A stretch of DNA of 64,000 bases from Sphingomonas mali NBRC 15500. GTDB taxonomy: Bacteria > Pseudomonadota > Alphaproteobacteria > Sphingomonadales > Sphingomonadaceae. Of the stretch, positions 9,288 through 16,193 are shown piece after piece. The stretch is taken from assembly GCF_001598415.1 (NCBI RefSeq), contig NZ_BCYX01000001.1, forward strand, positions 395,969 to 459,968, given 5' to 3'. Both the position numbers and the translations under genes were made by a program. The number at the start of each line of letters is the position of its first letter. Position 1 is the stretch's first letter. The notes under the pieces were generated by a model. That model saw nothing but the letters and a program-made list of their open reading frames with translations. It was not told the origin of the DNA and made no database searches.

Positions 9288-10007
9288 ATGAGACTTCCCA
9301 AGGCCCTCGCTTTCGACGTGTTCGGCACGGTGGTGGATTGGCGCGGCGGAATCGCTCGCGAGGCCGCTCCGTTGCTCGAACAGTTGGGCCGCAGCGACAT
9401 TACGCCCGAGGAGTTCGCCGACGGCTGGCGCGCGCGGTATCAGCCCGCAATGGCGCGCGTGCGGTCGGGCGAGCGTCCTTTCGTGATTCTCGACACGCTT
9501 CATCGCGAGACACTGGAAGATTTGCTGGTCAGTCTCGACATCGACCCCGCCGCGGTCGGCGACGCGCGGTTGCACGAGCTGACGCTCGCCTGGCACCGGC
9601 TCGATCCCTGGCCCGACGCGGTCGACGGGCTGACGCGGCTGAAGCAACGCTTTCCGATCGTGACTTTGTCGAACGGCAATATCGCGCTGATGCTGGACAT
9701 GGCGCGCCGTGCGGGACTGCCGTGGGACGCGATCCTGGGTGCCGAGGTGAGCGGACACTACAAGCCCGACCCGGAGGCCTATCTGGCCACCGCCCGCCAG
9801 CTCGCCATACAACCCGACGAACTCTGCCTTGTCGCCGCGCACCATAGCGACCTTGGCGCGGCACGCGCCGCCGGCCTGCTGACCGCCTATGTCGATCGCC
9901 CGATGGAATATGGAGGCCGTCCGGCGCCTGATCGTCACTTCGCGCAGGTTTGGGAATGGAGCGTCGCCAGCCTGATCGAGCTGGCCGACTTGCTCGCCGA
10001 ACCCTGA
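9288..10007 (+). CDS. Haloacid dehalogenase, type II (HAD superfamily)
   Basis: About 239 residues. The HAD motifs of L-2-haloacid dehalogenases are present: motif I 'ALAFDVFGTVVDWR' with the nucleophilic Asp, motif II 'VTLSNGN', the Lys region 'AEVSGHYKPDPEAY' and motif III/IV near 'VAAHHSDLGAARAAG'. These cytoplasmic enzymes hydrolyse the carbon-halogen bond of 2-haloacids, though many homologues act on other small substrates. The frame is open from a GTG at 9264; I prefer the ATG at 9288 because a purine-rich AAGAAGGAG stretch lies just before it. Confidence 0.88.
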   Translation: MRLPKALAFDVFGTVVDWRGGIAREAAPLLEQLGRSDITPEEFADGWRARYQPAMARVRSGERPFVILDTLHRETLEDLLVSLDIDPAAVGDARLHELTLAWHRLDPWPDAVDGLTRLKQRFPIVTLSNGNIALMLDMARRAGLPWDAILGAEVSGHYKPDPEAYLATARQLAIQPDELCLVAAHHSDLGAARAAGLLTAYVDRPMEYGGRPAPDRHFAQVWEWSVASLIELADLLAEP

Positions 10008-10009
10008 GC

Positions 10010-10528
10010 CTACAGCGTCCGCAACCGCCCCTCATAATCGCGCTTGCCGATCGGCACGCCCCGCGTGCGCAAGATGTCGTAGGCGGTGACGGCGTGGAAA
10101 TGGAAGTTGGGCAGCGAAAAGGAGAGGATGAAGGTCTCCGCCGTGAAAGCGAGCCTGCGCGGGCCGATCTGCAAGTCCAGTTCCTTGCCCGCGCAGCCGT
10201 TGACCTCATCCGGCGTGAATGTCGTCAGCGCGGTTTCCGCCTCACCAACCATCGCTCGCAAGTCGGCGAACGGCATCGATCCGATGAGCGGCGGCGGATC
10301 GAACACGCCGGTCGTCAACGCTTTCACGCCCCAGGCGGCATGATGCGTCAGGGCTTCGATCTGGAAATGAAACGGGGCCATGTCGGGATAGAGGCGCGCG
10401 TCGACGAAATCGTCCGGGTCGGCGCCAGTCTCTTCGCAATGCCGAACCGCGCGGTCGAGAAACCCCGCGACGGCGCCCACCGTCTGCCGGAAGGTCGGCA
10501 CGCTGAGGTCGTAAAGGGAGATCGCCAT
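10010..10528 (-). CDS. DUF1993 domain protein (DinB-like four-helix fold)
   Basis: A 172-residue protein of the DUF1993 family, recognisable from 'YDLSVPTFRQTVGAVAGFLDRA', 'DARLYPDMAPFHFQIEAL' and the C-terminal 'PNFHFHAVTAYDILRTRGV'. The family has a DinB-like helical bundle with conserved His residues that could hold a metal; its reaction is not established. It is the last gene of the minus-strand group of small stress or detoxification genes that starts at 12214, three bases after the GST-like gene. Confidence 0.85.
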   Translation of the reverse strand: MAISLYDLSVPTFRQTVGAVAGFLDRAVRHCEETGADPDDFVDARLYPDMAPFHFQIEALTHHAAWGVKALTTGVFDPPPLIGSMPFADLRAMVGEAETALTTFTPDEVNGCAGKELDLQIGPRRLAFTAETFILSFSLPNFHFHAVTAYDILRTRGVPIGKRDYEGRLRTL

Positions 10529-10531
10529 CGG

Positions 10532-11176
10532 CTAGTCCCTCCCTTCGGGCGCGCCCAACGGGAAGTAATGCCGATAGGGCCGCGCCTCGTCGAGCGCACG
10601 CGCGTAGCTCGGGCGGGCGAGCAGGCGGTCGCGATAAGCCCAGACGTTCGCGAACGACTTGGGGATTGCGTGGCTCCAATCGGCGTAGAGTAATGCCGGC
10701 GCCGCCGCACAGTCGGCCAGGCTGAACGCGTCACCCGCAGCCCAGTCCCGGCCCGCGAGGTGTTTGTCGAGTATCGCGTACGCCGTATCGAGCGCGCCTT
10801 GCCACCTGACATCGTCCCTGGCTTCGCGGCCGAGTGCCCCATAGACAATGCGTTGCTGGGGATAGCTGACATAATTGTCGAAGAAGCGGTCCCACATCCG
10901 CACCTCGACCGCGGCGTCCCGATCGGCCGGGATCAACGGTTTGTCGGGATATCTGGCGTCAAGATATTCGATGATCGGCGACGTATCGAAGACCAGCCTG
11001 TCACCATCGGTCAGTACCGGGAACCGCCCGATCGGCCAGAGCGCGGCGAACTCGCTCGCCACCGGCTCGCTGCCGTCGAGCATCACTTCCTCGAAGGCCA
11101 CGCCCTTCTCGTAGAAGGCCGTCTTGGCCTTCTGGCAGTAGGATGAGAAGGGATGTGCGTAGAGCTTCAGTGTCAA
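10532..11176 (-). CDS. Glutathione S-transferase family protein
   Basis: A 214-residue GST: thioredoxin-like N-terminal domain (MTLKLYAHPFSSYCQKAKTA, residues 1-80, with S/C at the glutathione-activating position) and an all-helical C-terminal domain. 'LTDGDRLVFDTSPIIEYLD' matches the glutathione-contacting Asp/Glu-Ser turn. It conjugates or reduces electrophiles with glutathione in the cytoplasm. The start codon is TTG at 11176, placed right after the stop of the DHFR-like gene; the unusual codon may lower its level relative to the upstream genes. Confidence 0.88.
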   Translation of the reverse strand: MTLKLYAHPFSSYCQKAKTAFYEKGVAFEEVMLDGSEPVASEFAALWPIGRFPVLTDGDRLVFDTSPIIEYLDARYPDKPLIPADRDAAVEVRMWDRFFDNYVSYPQQRIVYGALGREARDDVRWQGALDTAYAILDKHLAGRDWAAGDAFSLADCAAAPALLYADWSHAIPKSFANVWAYRDRLLARPSYARALDEARPYRHYFPLGAPEGRD

Positions 11177-11177
11177 G

Positions 11178-11825
11178 TCACTTCCCCTTCGCCAACACGA
11201 TATGCAGCGCGCGCTCGCCCATCACCTGCTCGGTCGGGGCATAGCCGAGGGCGCGCAGGTCGATCCCCTGGAACATCGCTTCTCCCTGCCCCAGTACGAC
11301 CGGCGACACGGCGTAATGGAGTTCGTCGATCAATCCGGCCTGAAGATATTGCCGCACGGTCGACACGCCCCCGCCGATCTTGACGTCGAGGTCGCCGGCC
11401 GCGGCGCGCGCCTGCTCGAGCGCACTCTCGATCCCGTCGGTGACGAAGATGAAGGTCGTCCCGCCCTCCATCTCGATCGGCGGATGCGGATGATGCGTCA
11501 GAATGTAGGTCGGCGCATGGTAAGGCGGATTGTCGCCCCACCAGCCCTTCCAGTCGGTCCCGTTCCACTCGCCGCGGATCGGGCCGTACATGTTGCGGCC
11601 CAGGATGAACGCGCCGAAGCCGGTCATCGCGCGCTCGCCGAAATCGTTGTCGATCCCGGTCTCGCCGTCCCCTTTTCCGATCATGGTCTGGAAGAAGCGC
11701 GTCGGGAAGAACCAGCCGTGCACCTCTCGGCCGTTCTTGCCGAGCGGATCATCCAGGCTCTGCTCGGGTCCGGCACCGAACCCATCAACCGATACCGAAA
11801 ACGCGCCGACACGTACCTTACCCAT
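11178..11825 (-). CDS. Dihydrofolate reductase family protein (RibD C-terminal-like)
   Basis: About 215 residues with the DHFR/RibD-C fold: N-terminal 'GKVRVGAFSVSVDGFGAGP' and C-terminal 'DVKIGGGVSTVRQYLQAGL' followed by 'DELHYAVSPVVLGQGEAMF'. These NAD(P)H-dependent reductases occur widely next to YCII and HxlR genes; the substrate is generally unknown and it is not the folate pathway enzyme FolA. I start it at the second of two adjacent ATG codons because GGGAG lies 7 bases before it; an in-frame ATG at 11843 is also possible. Stop and GST start overlap region are only bases apart. Confidence 0.85.
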   Translation of the reverse strand: MGKVRVGAFSVSVDGFGAGPEQSLDDPLGKNGREVHGWFFPTRFFQTMIGKGDGETGIDNDFGERAMTGFGAFILGRNMYGPIRGEWNGTDWKGWWGDNPPYHAPTYILTHHPHPPIEMEGGTTFIFVTDGIESALEQARAAAGDLDVKIGGGVSTVRQYLQAGLIDELHYAVSPVVLGQGEAMFQGIDLRALGYAPTEQVMGERALHIVLAKGK

Positions 11826-11839
11826 CATCTCTCTCCCAC

Positions 11840-12214
11840 TCACGGCCGCTCGATGAAATCGATCGGACGCACTTCGATTCCGCCGCGCCCGAATTTGTCG
11901 CCGAGATGCGTTCCCGGATGCAGCTTCGCGATCTCGACCGCCCCGTCGATATCATCGGCCTCGACAATGAAGAAGGCGCCGAACGGCTCCGGGGTGACGG
12001 CATAGGGGCCGGCGGCGTCGACCACGGCGCCGCTTTCGACGCGCAAGGTCCGCGACTGCTCAGGCATGCCGAGCGCGCCGATCAGTTCGACCTTGCCGCT
12101 CGCCTTCAGCGCCGCATCGTGCGGAGCACAGATCGCGCCGATCTCCTCGAAATCCGCGGGCTTCAGTTCGGCGAAGCGCGCTGATTCGTAATGGCAAAGG
12201 CACAGGAACTTCAT
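11840..12214 (-). CDS. YCII-family protein
   Basis: A 124-residue protein of the YCII (YciI-like) superfamily, a dimeric ferredoxin-like fold with a conserved His and Asp. It begins 'MKFLCLCHYES' and carries 'GPYAVTPEPFGAFFIVEADD' and 'AVEIAKLHPGT', the usual order for the long YCII subgroup. This subgroup is often linked to sigma-70 ECF or HxlR regulators; no reaction is proven. It is the first gene of the minus-strand group and its promoter region is shared with the HxlR gene. Confidence 0.88.
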   Translation of the reverse strand: MKFLCLCHYESARFAELKPADFEEIGAICAPHDAALKASGKVELIGALGMPEQSRTLRVESGAVVDAAGPYAVTPEPFGAFFIVEADDIDGAVEIAKLHPGTHLGDKFGRGGIEVRPIDFIERP

Positions 12215-12235
12215 CGCATCCTCCTCGCAAAACTG

Positions 12236-12250
12236 CTTGCATATCGCAAG
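12236..12250. promoter_or_regulatory. Candidate HxlR operator 1
   Basis: CTTGC-ATATC-GCAAG, a perfect 5-base inverted repeat located just upstream of the YCII start (12214). It shares the core TTGCATAT and GCAAGC with operator 2. Site function is inferred. Confidence 0.5.
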
Positions 12251-12277
12251 CGGTATGTGCGTCGGCTAAATTAAGCA

Positions 12278-12293
12278 GTTGCATATTGCAAGC
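12278..12293. promoter_or_regulatory. Candidate HxlR operator 2
   Basis: TTGCATATTGCAA is a perfect 13-base palindrome flanked by G and GC, 21 bases upstream of the HxlR start at 12314. Its centre is about 42 bases (four helical turns) from that of operator 1, so two regulator dimers would sit on the same DNA face. Confidence 0.5.
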
Positions 12294-12313
12294 AGTTTTT
12301 TTACATTGCTCCC

Positions 12314-12808
12314 ATGGCTGAAGCGATGCGGTCGGGATGCCCGATCAATCTATCGATGGAGACCCTGGGCGATCGCTGGAGCCTGATCATCATCCGCGAC
12401 ATCATGTTCGGTAATCGTCGTCACTATCGCGAGTTGCTCTCGCAATCGGAGGAAGGGATCGCTTCCAACATCCTGGCCGACCGTCTGAAAAAGCTGATGG
12501 AACGCGGCCTGCTGACGCGCGCCGACGACCCCAGCCACAAGCAGAAGGCGATCTACAGCCTGACCGAACCGGCAATCCAGCTGCTGCCGGTGCTCGCCCA
12601 GCTCGGCGCCTGGGGCCGGCGCCATTTGCCGACAACGCCCGAGCTCGCGATTCGCGCGCAATTGCTCGAGGAAGGCGGGCCGCCTTTATGGGAGGCGTTC
12701 ATGGCCGAGCTGCGCCATGAACATCTCGGCACGCCATTGCCGCCGAACCACGAACCGGTATTGCCGCGATTGACCGCCGCGTACGAAGCGTTGGCTAATT
12801 GCGCCTGA
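12314..12808 (+). CDS. HxlR-family transcriptional regulator
   Basis: A 164-residue winged-helix regulator. The HxlR signature starts early: 'CPINLSMETLGDRWSLIII' with Cys near the N-terminus, then 'RHYRELLSQSEEGIASNILADRLKKL' as the recognition helices and 'YSLTEPAIQLLPVLAQLG'. Members often sense aldehydes, quinones or other electrophiles through that Cys. It is divergent from the YCII-DHFR-GST-DUF1993 group and two like palindromes lie between them, so it probably represses both directions until an electrophile appears. The motif strings are seen; the signal is inferred. Confidence 0.88.
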   Translation: MAEAMRSGCPINLSMETLGDRWSLIIIRDIMFGNRRHYRELLSQSEEGIASNILADRLKKLMERGLLTRADDPSHKQKAIYSLTEPAIQLLPVLAQLGAWGRRHLPTTPELAIRAQLLEEGGPPLWEAFMAELRHEHLGTPLPPNHEPVLPRLTAAYEALANCA

Positions 12809-12848
12809 CCGGCGATACAGCGCGCCGGAATTTCCTGGAGAGACTCGC

Positions 12849-14015
12849 ATGCCCACCGGCCGATCGTTGCGGATGATGAGCGCGGCCTTGGCGCTGCTCG
12901 CGATCGGCGCCACCGATCGGCCGCAACGCGTGTACAATACGCTCGACAATCGCAACCTGTCGGAATCGACCGTCGACAACATCGTCCAGCGGATGATGAC
13001 GGCGAACCATGTCACCGGTCTCGGCGTCGCGGTGATCCGCAAGGGCAAGATCGTCTTCATCAAGAGCTACGGCTATGCCTCGCTGGAGAACAAGGCGCCG
13101 CTGACGCCGGCGACGATCATGCCCGGTGCGTCGCTGACCAAGGCGACTTTCGCCTGGATGTTGATGCAATTGGTCGCTGAAGGAAAAGTCGATCTCGACA
13201 AGCCGATCGATCAATATCTGGCCAAGCCATTGCCCGACTATGACGCTTATGCGGATCTCAAGGGCGACGAGCGCTGGCGCAAGCTGACCTTGCGGATATT
13301 GATGAACCATAGCAGCGGCTTCGCCAATTTCCGCTTCTTCGAGGACGACAAGAAGCTGCGTTTCCATCGCGATCCCGGCACCCGCTACGGCTATTCGGGC
13401 GAAGGCGTCCATTTGGCTCAGTTCGTCCTCGAACAGGGCTTGGGGATCGATGTCGGCAAGGAAATCCAGACGCGAGTGTTCGACCGTTTCCGGATGGGCG
13501 ATACGTCGATGACCTGGCGCGACAGCTACGAAGGCCGTTTTGCCTATGGCTACACCGCGGACGGTCAACGCCAGCCTTTTGCGCATCGAGGCAAAGTCGA
13601 CGTTGCCGGATCGATGTCTACGACCCTGGCCGACTGGGCGCGTTTTCTCGCCGCGGTGTCGCGGAGCGACGGGCTGGGGGTCGCCGCGCATACGGCGATG
13701 GTCCGCCCCACGATCTGGATCGACAGCCCCACCCAGTTTCCGACACTGCGCAACGATCGCACCAATCGCTGGAAAGGCATGAAGCTGGGCTATGGCGTCG
13801 GCTGGGGCACGTTCGAAAGCCGGTTCGGCCATGCTTATTTCAAGGAGGGGCATGACGACGGCACGGAGAATTACGCGATGTGCGTCGACACGCGGCAGAG
13901 CTGCATCCTGCTGATGGCCAACGACAACCGCGCGGCGGCGATCTTCGTGCCGCTGACCAACCAATTGCTTGGGCCGGTCGGCCTTCCCGCCGAATGGGAA
14001 GGCTACCAACCCTAG
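12849..14015 (+). CDS. Serine hydrolase, class C beta-lactamase-like
   Basis: A 388-residue penicillin-binding/class C beta-lactamase-fold hydrolase with a short hydrophobic N-terminus (residues 5-22) that may be a signal peptide. The catalytic SxxK is 'SLTK' at residues 95-98, followed by a Tyr motif 'YGYSGEG' and a C-terminal HxG-like 'EGHDDG'. Such enzymes act as esterases, peptidases or lactamases; true lactamase activity cannot be claimed. It stands alone on the plus strand; a very long inverted repeat follows 24 bases after its stop. Confidence 0.85.
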   Translation: MPTGRSLRMMSAALALLAIGATDRPQRVYNTLDNRNLSESTVDNIVQRMMTANHVTGLGVAVIRKGKIVFIKSYGYASLENKAPLTPATIMPGASLTKATFAWMLMQLVAEGKVDLDKPIDQYLAKPLPDYDAYADLKGDERWRKLTLRILMNHSSGFANFRFFEDDKKLRFHRDPGTRYGYSGEGVHLAQFVLEQGLGIDVGKEIQTRVFDRFRMGDTSMTWRDSYEGRFAYGYTADGQRQPFAHRGKVDVAGSMSTTLADWARFLAAVSRSDGLGVAAHTAMVRPTIWIDSPTQFPTLRNDRTNRWKGMKLGYGVGWGTFESRFGHAYFKEGHDDGTENYAMCVDTRQSCILLMANDNRAAAIFVPLTNQLLGPVGLPAEWEGYQP

Positions 14016-14039
14016 CGGCTTATTCAGTTTCGCTGTCAC

Positions 14040-14116
14040 GGTGCCGGCCCGCTCCCCCACCCGGCCGCCCATATCATACCCTGTTGGGCGGCCGGGTGGG
14101 GGAGCGGGCTGGCACC
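14040..14116. repeat. Long inverted repeat between convergent genes
   Basis: Two 32-base arms (14040-14071 and 14085-14116) are complementary at 31 of 32 positions and enclose a 13-base loop. The arms are rich in CCCGCTCCCCCACCCGG. It lies between the convergent serine hydrolase and aldo/keto reductase genes and can serve as a bidirectional terminator, but its length is beyond a normal terminator, so a dispersed palindromic element is likely. Confidence 0.85.
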
Positions 14117-14125
14117 GCAACCGTT

Positions 14126-15124
14126 TCAGCCCCGCTCGCTGTCGAGCGAGGCCATGCCGTGCGGCGGAAAGCGATCGCCGCGCACCGCGTCGCGCGGCAC
14201 CGCCGCCTCGATCGCCGCAAGATCCTCGGCACTGAGCGTCACGTCGAGCGCGCCGAGGGCTTCCTGCAACCGCGTGCGGGTCTTGGCCCCGACCAGCGGC
14301 ACGATGTCGCGTCCCTTTGCTGCGACCCAGGCGATGGCGAGCTGCGCGGTCGTGATGCCCTTGGCATCGGCAATCGCCTTCAGCCGGTCCGCAATCTGCA
14401 GATTGGCCTCGATATTGCCCGCCTGGAAGCGCGGCGAGTGTGCGCGAAAATCGCCCGACTGCGCGCCGCTTGACGCCTGCCAATGCCCGCTGATCAACCC
14501 GCGTGACAGCACGCCGTAAGCGGTGACGCCAATCCCGAGTTCACGCAGCGTCGGGAAAATGCTGTCTTCGGGGCCGCGGTTGACCAAGGCATATTCGATT
14601 TGCAGGTCGACGATCGGGTGCACCGCGGCGGCGCGATGGATCGTCTCCGACCCCATCTCGGACAGGCCAATATGGCGAACATAGCCTGCCTGCACCATCT
14701 CGGCGATCGCACCGATCGTCTCCTCGATCGGCACATCGGGATCGAGCCGCGCGGGGCGGTAGATGTCGATATGGTCCACCCGCAGCCGCTGCAGCGTGTA
14801 ATGGAGGAAGTTCTTCGTCGAGCGCGGGCTCGCATCGAAGCCGATGAACGCCCCTGCCGGGTCGCGCAGCCCGCCATATTTGACGCTGAGTTGATAAGCG
14901 TCGCGCGGCAGGCCGGCGATCGCGTCGCCAATCAGCATCTCATTATGGCCCTGGCCATAGAAGTCCCCGGTGTCGAGCAACGTCACGCCGGCGTCGAGCG
15001 CGGCGTGGATCGTCGCGATCGCCTCGTCGCGATCCGCGGGACCGTATGCGCCCGACATGCCCATACAGCCCAATCCGATCGCGGAGGTCATCGGGCCAGT
15101 GGCGCCAAGTTTTCGGTGTTCCAT
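14126..15124 (-). CDS. Aldo/keto reductase with replaced catalytic histidine
   Basis: A 332-residue (beta/alpha)8 protein of the AKR superfamily. The tetrad residues Asp51 and Tyr56 ('DTGDFYGQGHNE') and Lys82 ('LSVKYGG') are seen, and the C-terminal NADPH site is recognisable ('IAWVAAKGRDIVPLVGAKT'). At the place where relatives have YYQHR the sequence is YRPAR, so the usual catalytic His is Ala125. Activity may be altered or use a different proton path. It is divergent from a LysR regulator (15217), which probably controls it. Confidence 0.9.
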   Translation of the reverse strand: MEHRKLGATGPMTSAIGLGCMGMSGAYGPADRDEAIATIHAALDAGVTLLDTGDFYGQGHNEMLIGDAIAGLPRDAYQLSVKYGGLRDPAGAFIGFDASPRSTKNFLHYTLQRLRVDHIDIYRPARLDPDVPIEETIGAIAEMVQAGYVRHIGLSEMGSETIHRAAAVHPIVDLQIEYALVNRGPEDSIFPTLRELGIGVTAYGVLSRGLISGHWQASSGAQSGDFRAHSPRFQAGNIEANLQIADRLKAIADAKGITTAQLAIAWVAAKGRDIVPLVGAKTRTRLQEALGALDVTLSAEDLAAIEAAVPRDAVRGDRFPPHGMASLDSERG

Positions 15125-15199
15125 GGGTCAAACTCCTTTTCGAGCCTCTATATGCAGCCGCGAATACCGTACGATAAGCCGTGACAACCGAAACGGCCC

Positions 15200-15220
15200 G
15201 TGCGAAATTTCGTACAATGG
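15200..15220. promoter_or_regulatory. Candidate LysR operator
   Basis: The stretch around TGCGAAATTTCGTA, just before the preferred LysR start and 75 bases from the aldo/keto reductase start, contains a perfect 10-base palindrome (CGAAATTTCG). LysR regulators bind dyads between divergent genes, so it is a fair candidate. Confidence 0.35.
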
Positions 15221-16116
15221 CAACTCCCAATCTCGACGATTTCGCGCAATTCGCGGCGGTGGCCGAGGCAGGCGGGTTTCGCGCCGCCGCGCAGGCGGGC
15301 AACCTCTCCGCTTCGTCCTTGTCGGAGGCGGTGCGCCGCCTCGAAAGCGACCTCGGCATCCGCTTGCTCAACCGCACCACGCGCAGCGTCACCCCGACCG
15401 AGGCCGGCCAAAGGCTGCTCGAGCGATTGGCGCCGGCATTGGCGGAGCTCGCGCATGCGGCCGACGATCTCGTCGCCGACAGCGGCCGGATCAGCGGCAC
15501 GCTGCGCCTCAACGTCCCCGGCATCGTCGCCTGGCACGTCTTGCCGCCGATCGCCGCGCAATTCCTGACCGCGCACCCGGGCATCCGAATGGAGGTTACC
15601 GCACAGGACGAGTTGGTCGACGTCCTCGCGGCCGGATTCGACGCCGGGATCCGATATGAGGAACGCATTGATCGCGACATGATCGCGGTACCGATCGGCC
15701 CGCGCCGGCAGCGCTTCGCCTGCGTCGCCGCCCCCGCCTATCTCGATCGCCACGGTACGCCCCGGCACCCGCGCGACCTTGCCCGACACCAAAGGCTCGG
15801 CCACCGCTTCGCCAGCGGCAGGCTCGCTGCGTGGGATTTCGAACGCGGCGGTCGCCGCTATCGCATCGCTCCCGACGGGCCACTCATCGCAACGTCGATG
15901 CAGATGGAGATCGCGGCGGCGGTCGCTGGACTCGGCATAGCGGCAGGATTCGAAGAATTCTTTGCCGCCGAGCTGGCGCGCGGCACGCTGGTCGAGATTC
16001 TGAGCGACTGGATGGAGCCGTTTCCCGGACCATCGCTTTACTATCACAGCCGCCGCTTGATGCCGGCCCCATTACGTGCCTTCATCGATTTCATTCGAAC
16101 CGGGGACACGGGCTGA
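15217..16116 (+). CDS. LysR-family transcriptional regulator
   Basis: About 299 residues from the ATG at 15217; the frame is open from a GTG at 15181 but the family normally starts a few residues before the 'LDDFAQFAAVAEAGGFRAAA' helix. The winged helix-turn-helix is residues 5-65 ('LSASSLSEAVRRLESDLGIRLLNRTTRSV'-like), and the rest is the effector-binding domain with a two-lobed fold. It is closest in style to regulators of quinone or aldehyde reductases and is divergent from an aldo/keto reductase, which suggests an oxidised or carbonyl effector. Confidence 0.9.
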   Translation: MATPNLDDFAQFAAVAEAGGFRAAAQAGNLSASSLSEAVRRLESDLGIRLLNRTTRSVTPTEAGQRLLERLAPALAELAHAADDLVADSGRISGTLRLNVPGIVAWHVLPPIAAQFLTAHPGIRMEVTAQDELVDVLAAGFDAGIRYEERIDRDMIAVPIGPRRQRFACVAAPAYLDRHGTPRHPRDLARHQRLGHRFASGRLAAWDFERGGRRYRIAPDGPLIATSMQMEIAAAVAGLGIAAGFEEFFAAELARGTLVEILSDWMEPFPGPSLYYHSRRLMPAPLRAFIDFIRTGDTG

Positions 16117-16193
16117 CGCGGGTGTTCGCCTCGGCAACTGTCCACTTACTAGTTTCGATGGAAAGCACTTCCTAACATCTTCGCTTTACGGGC

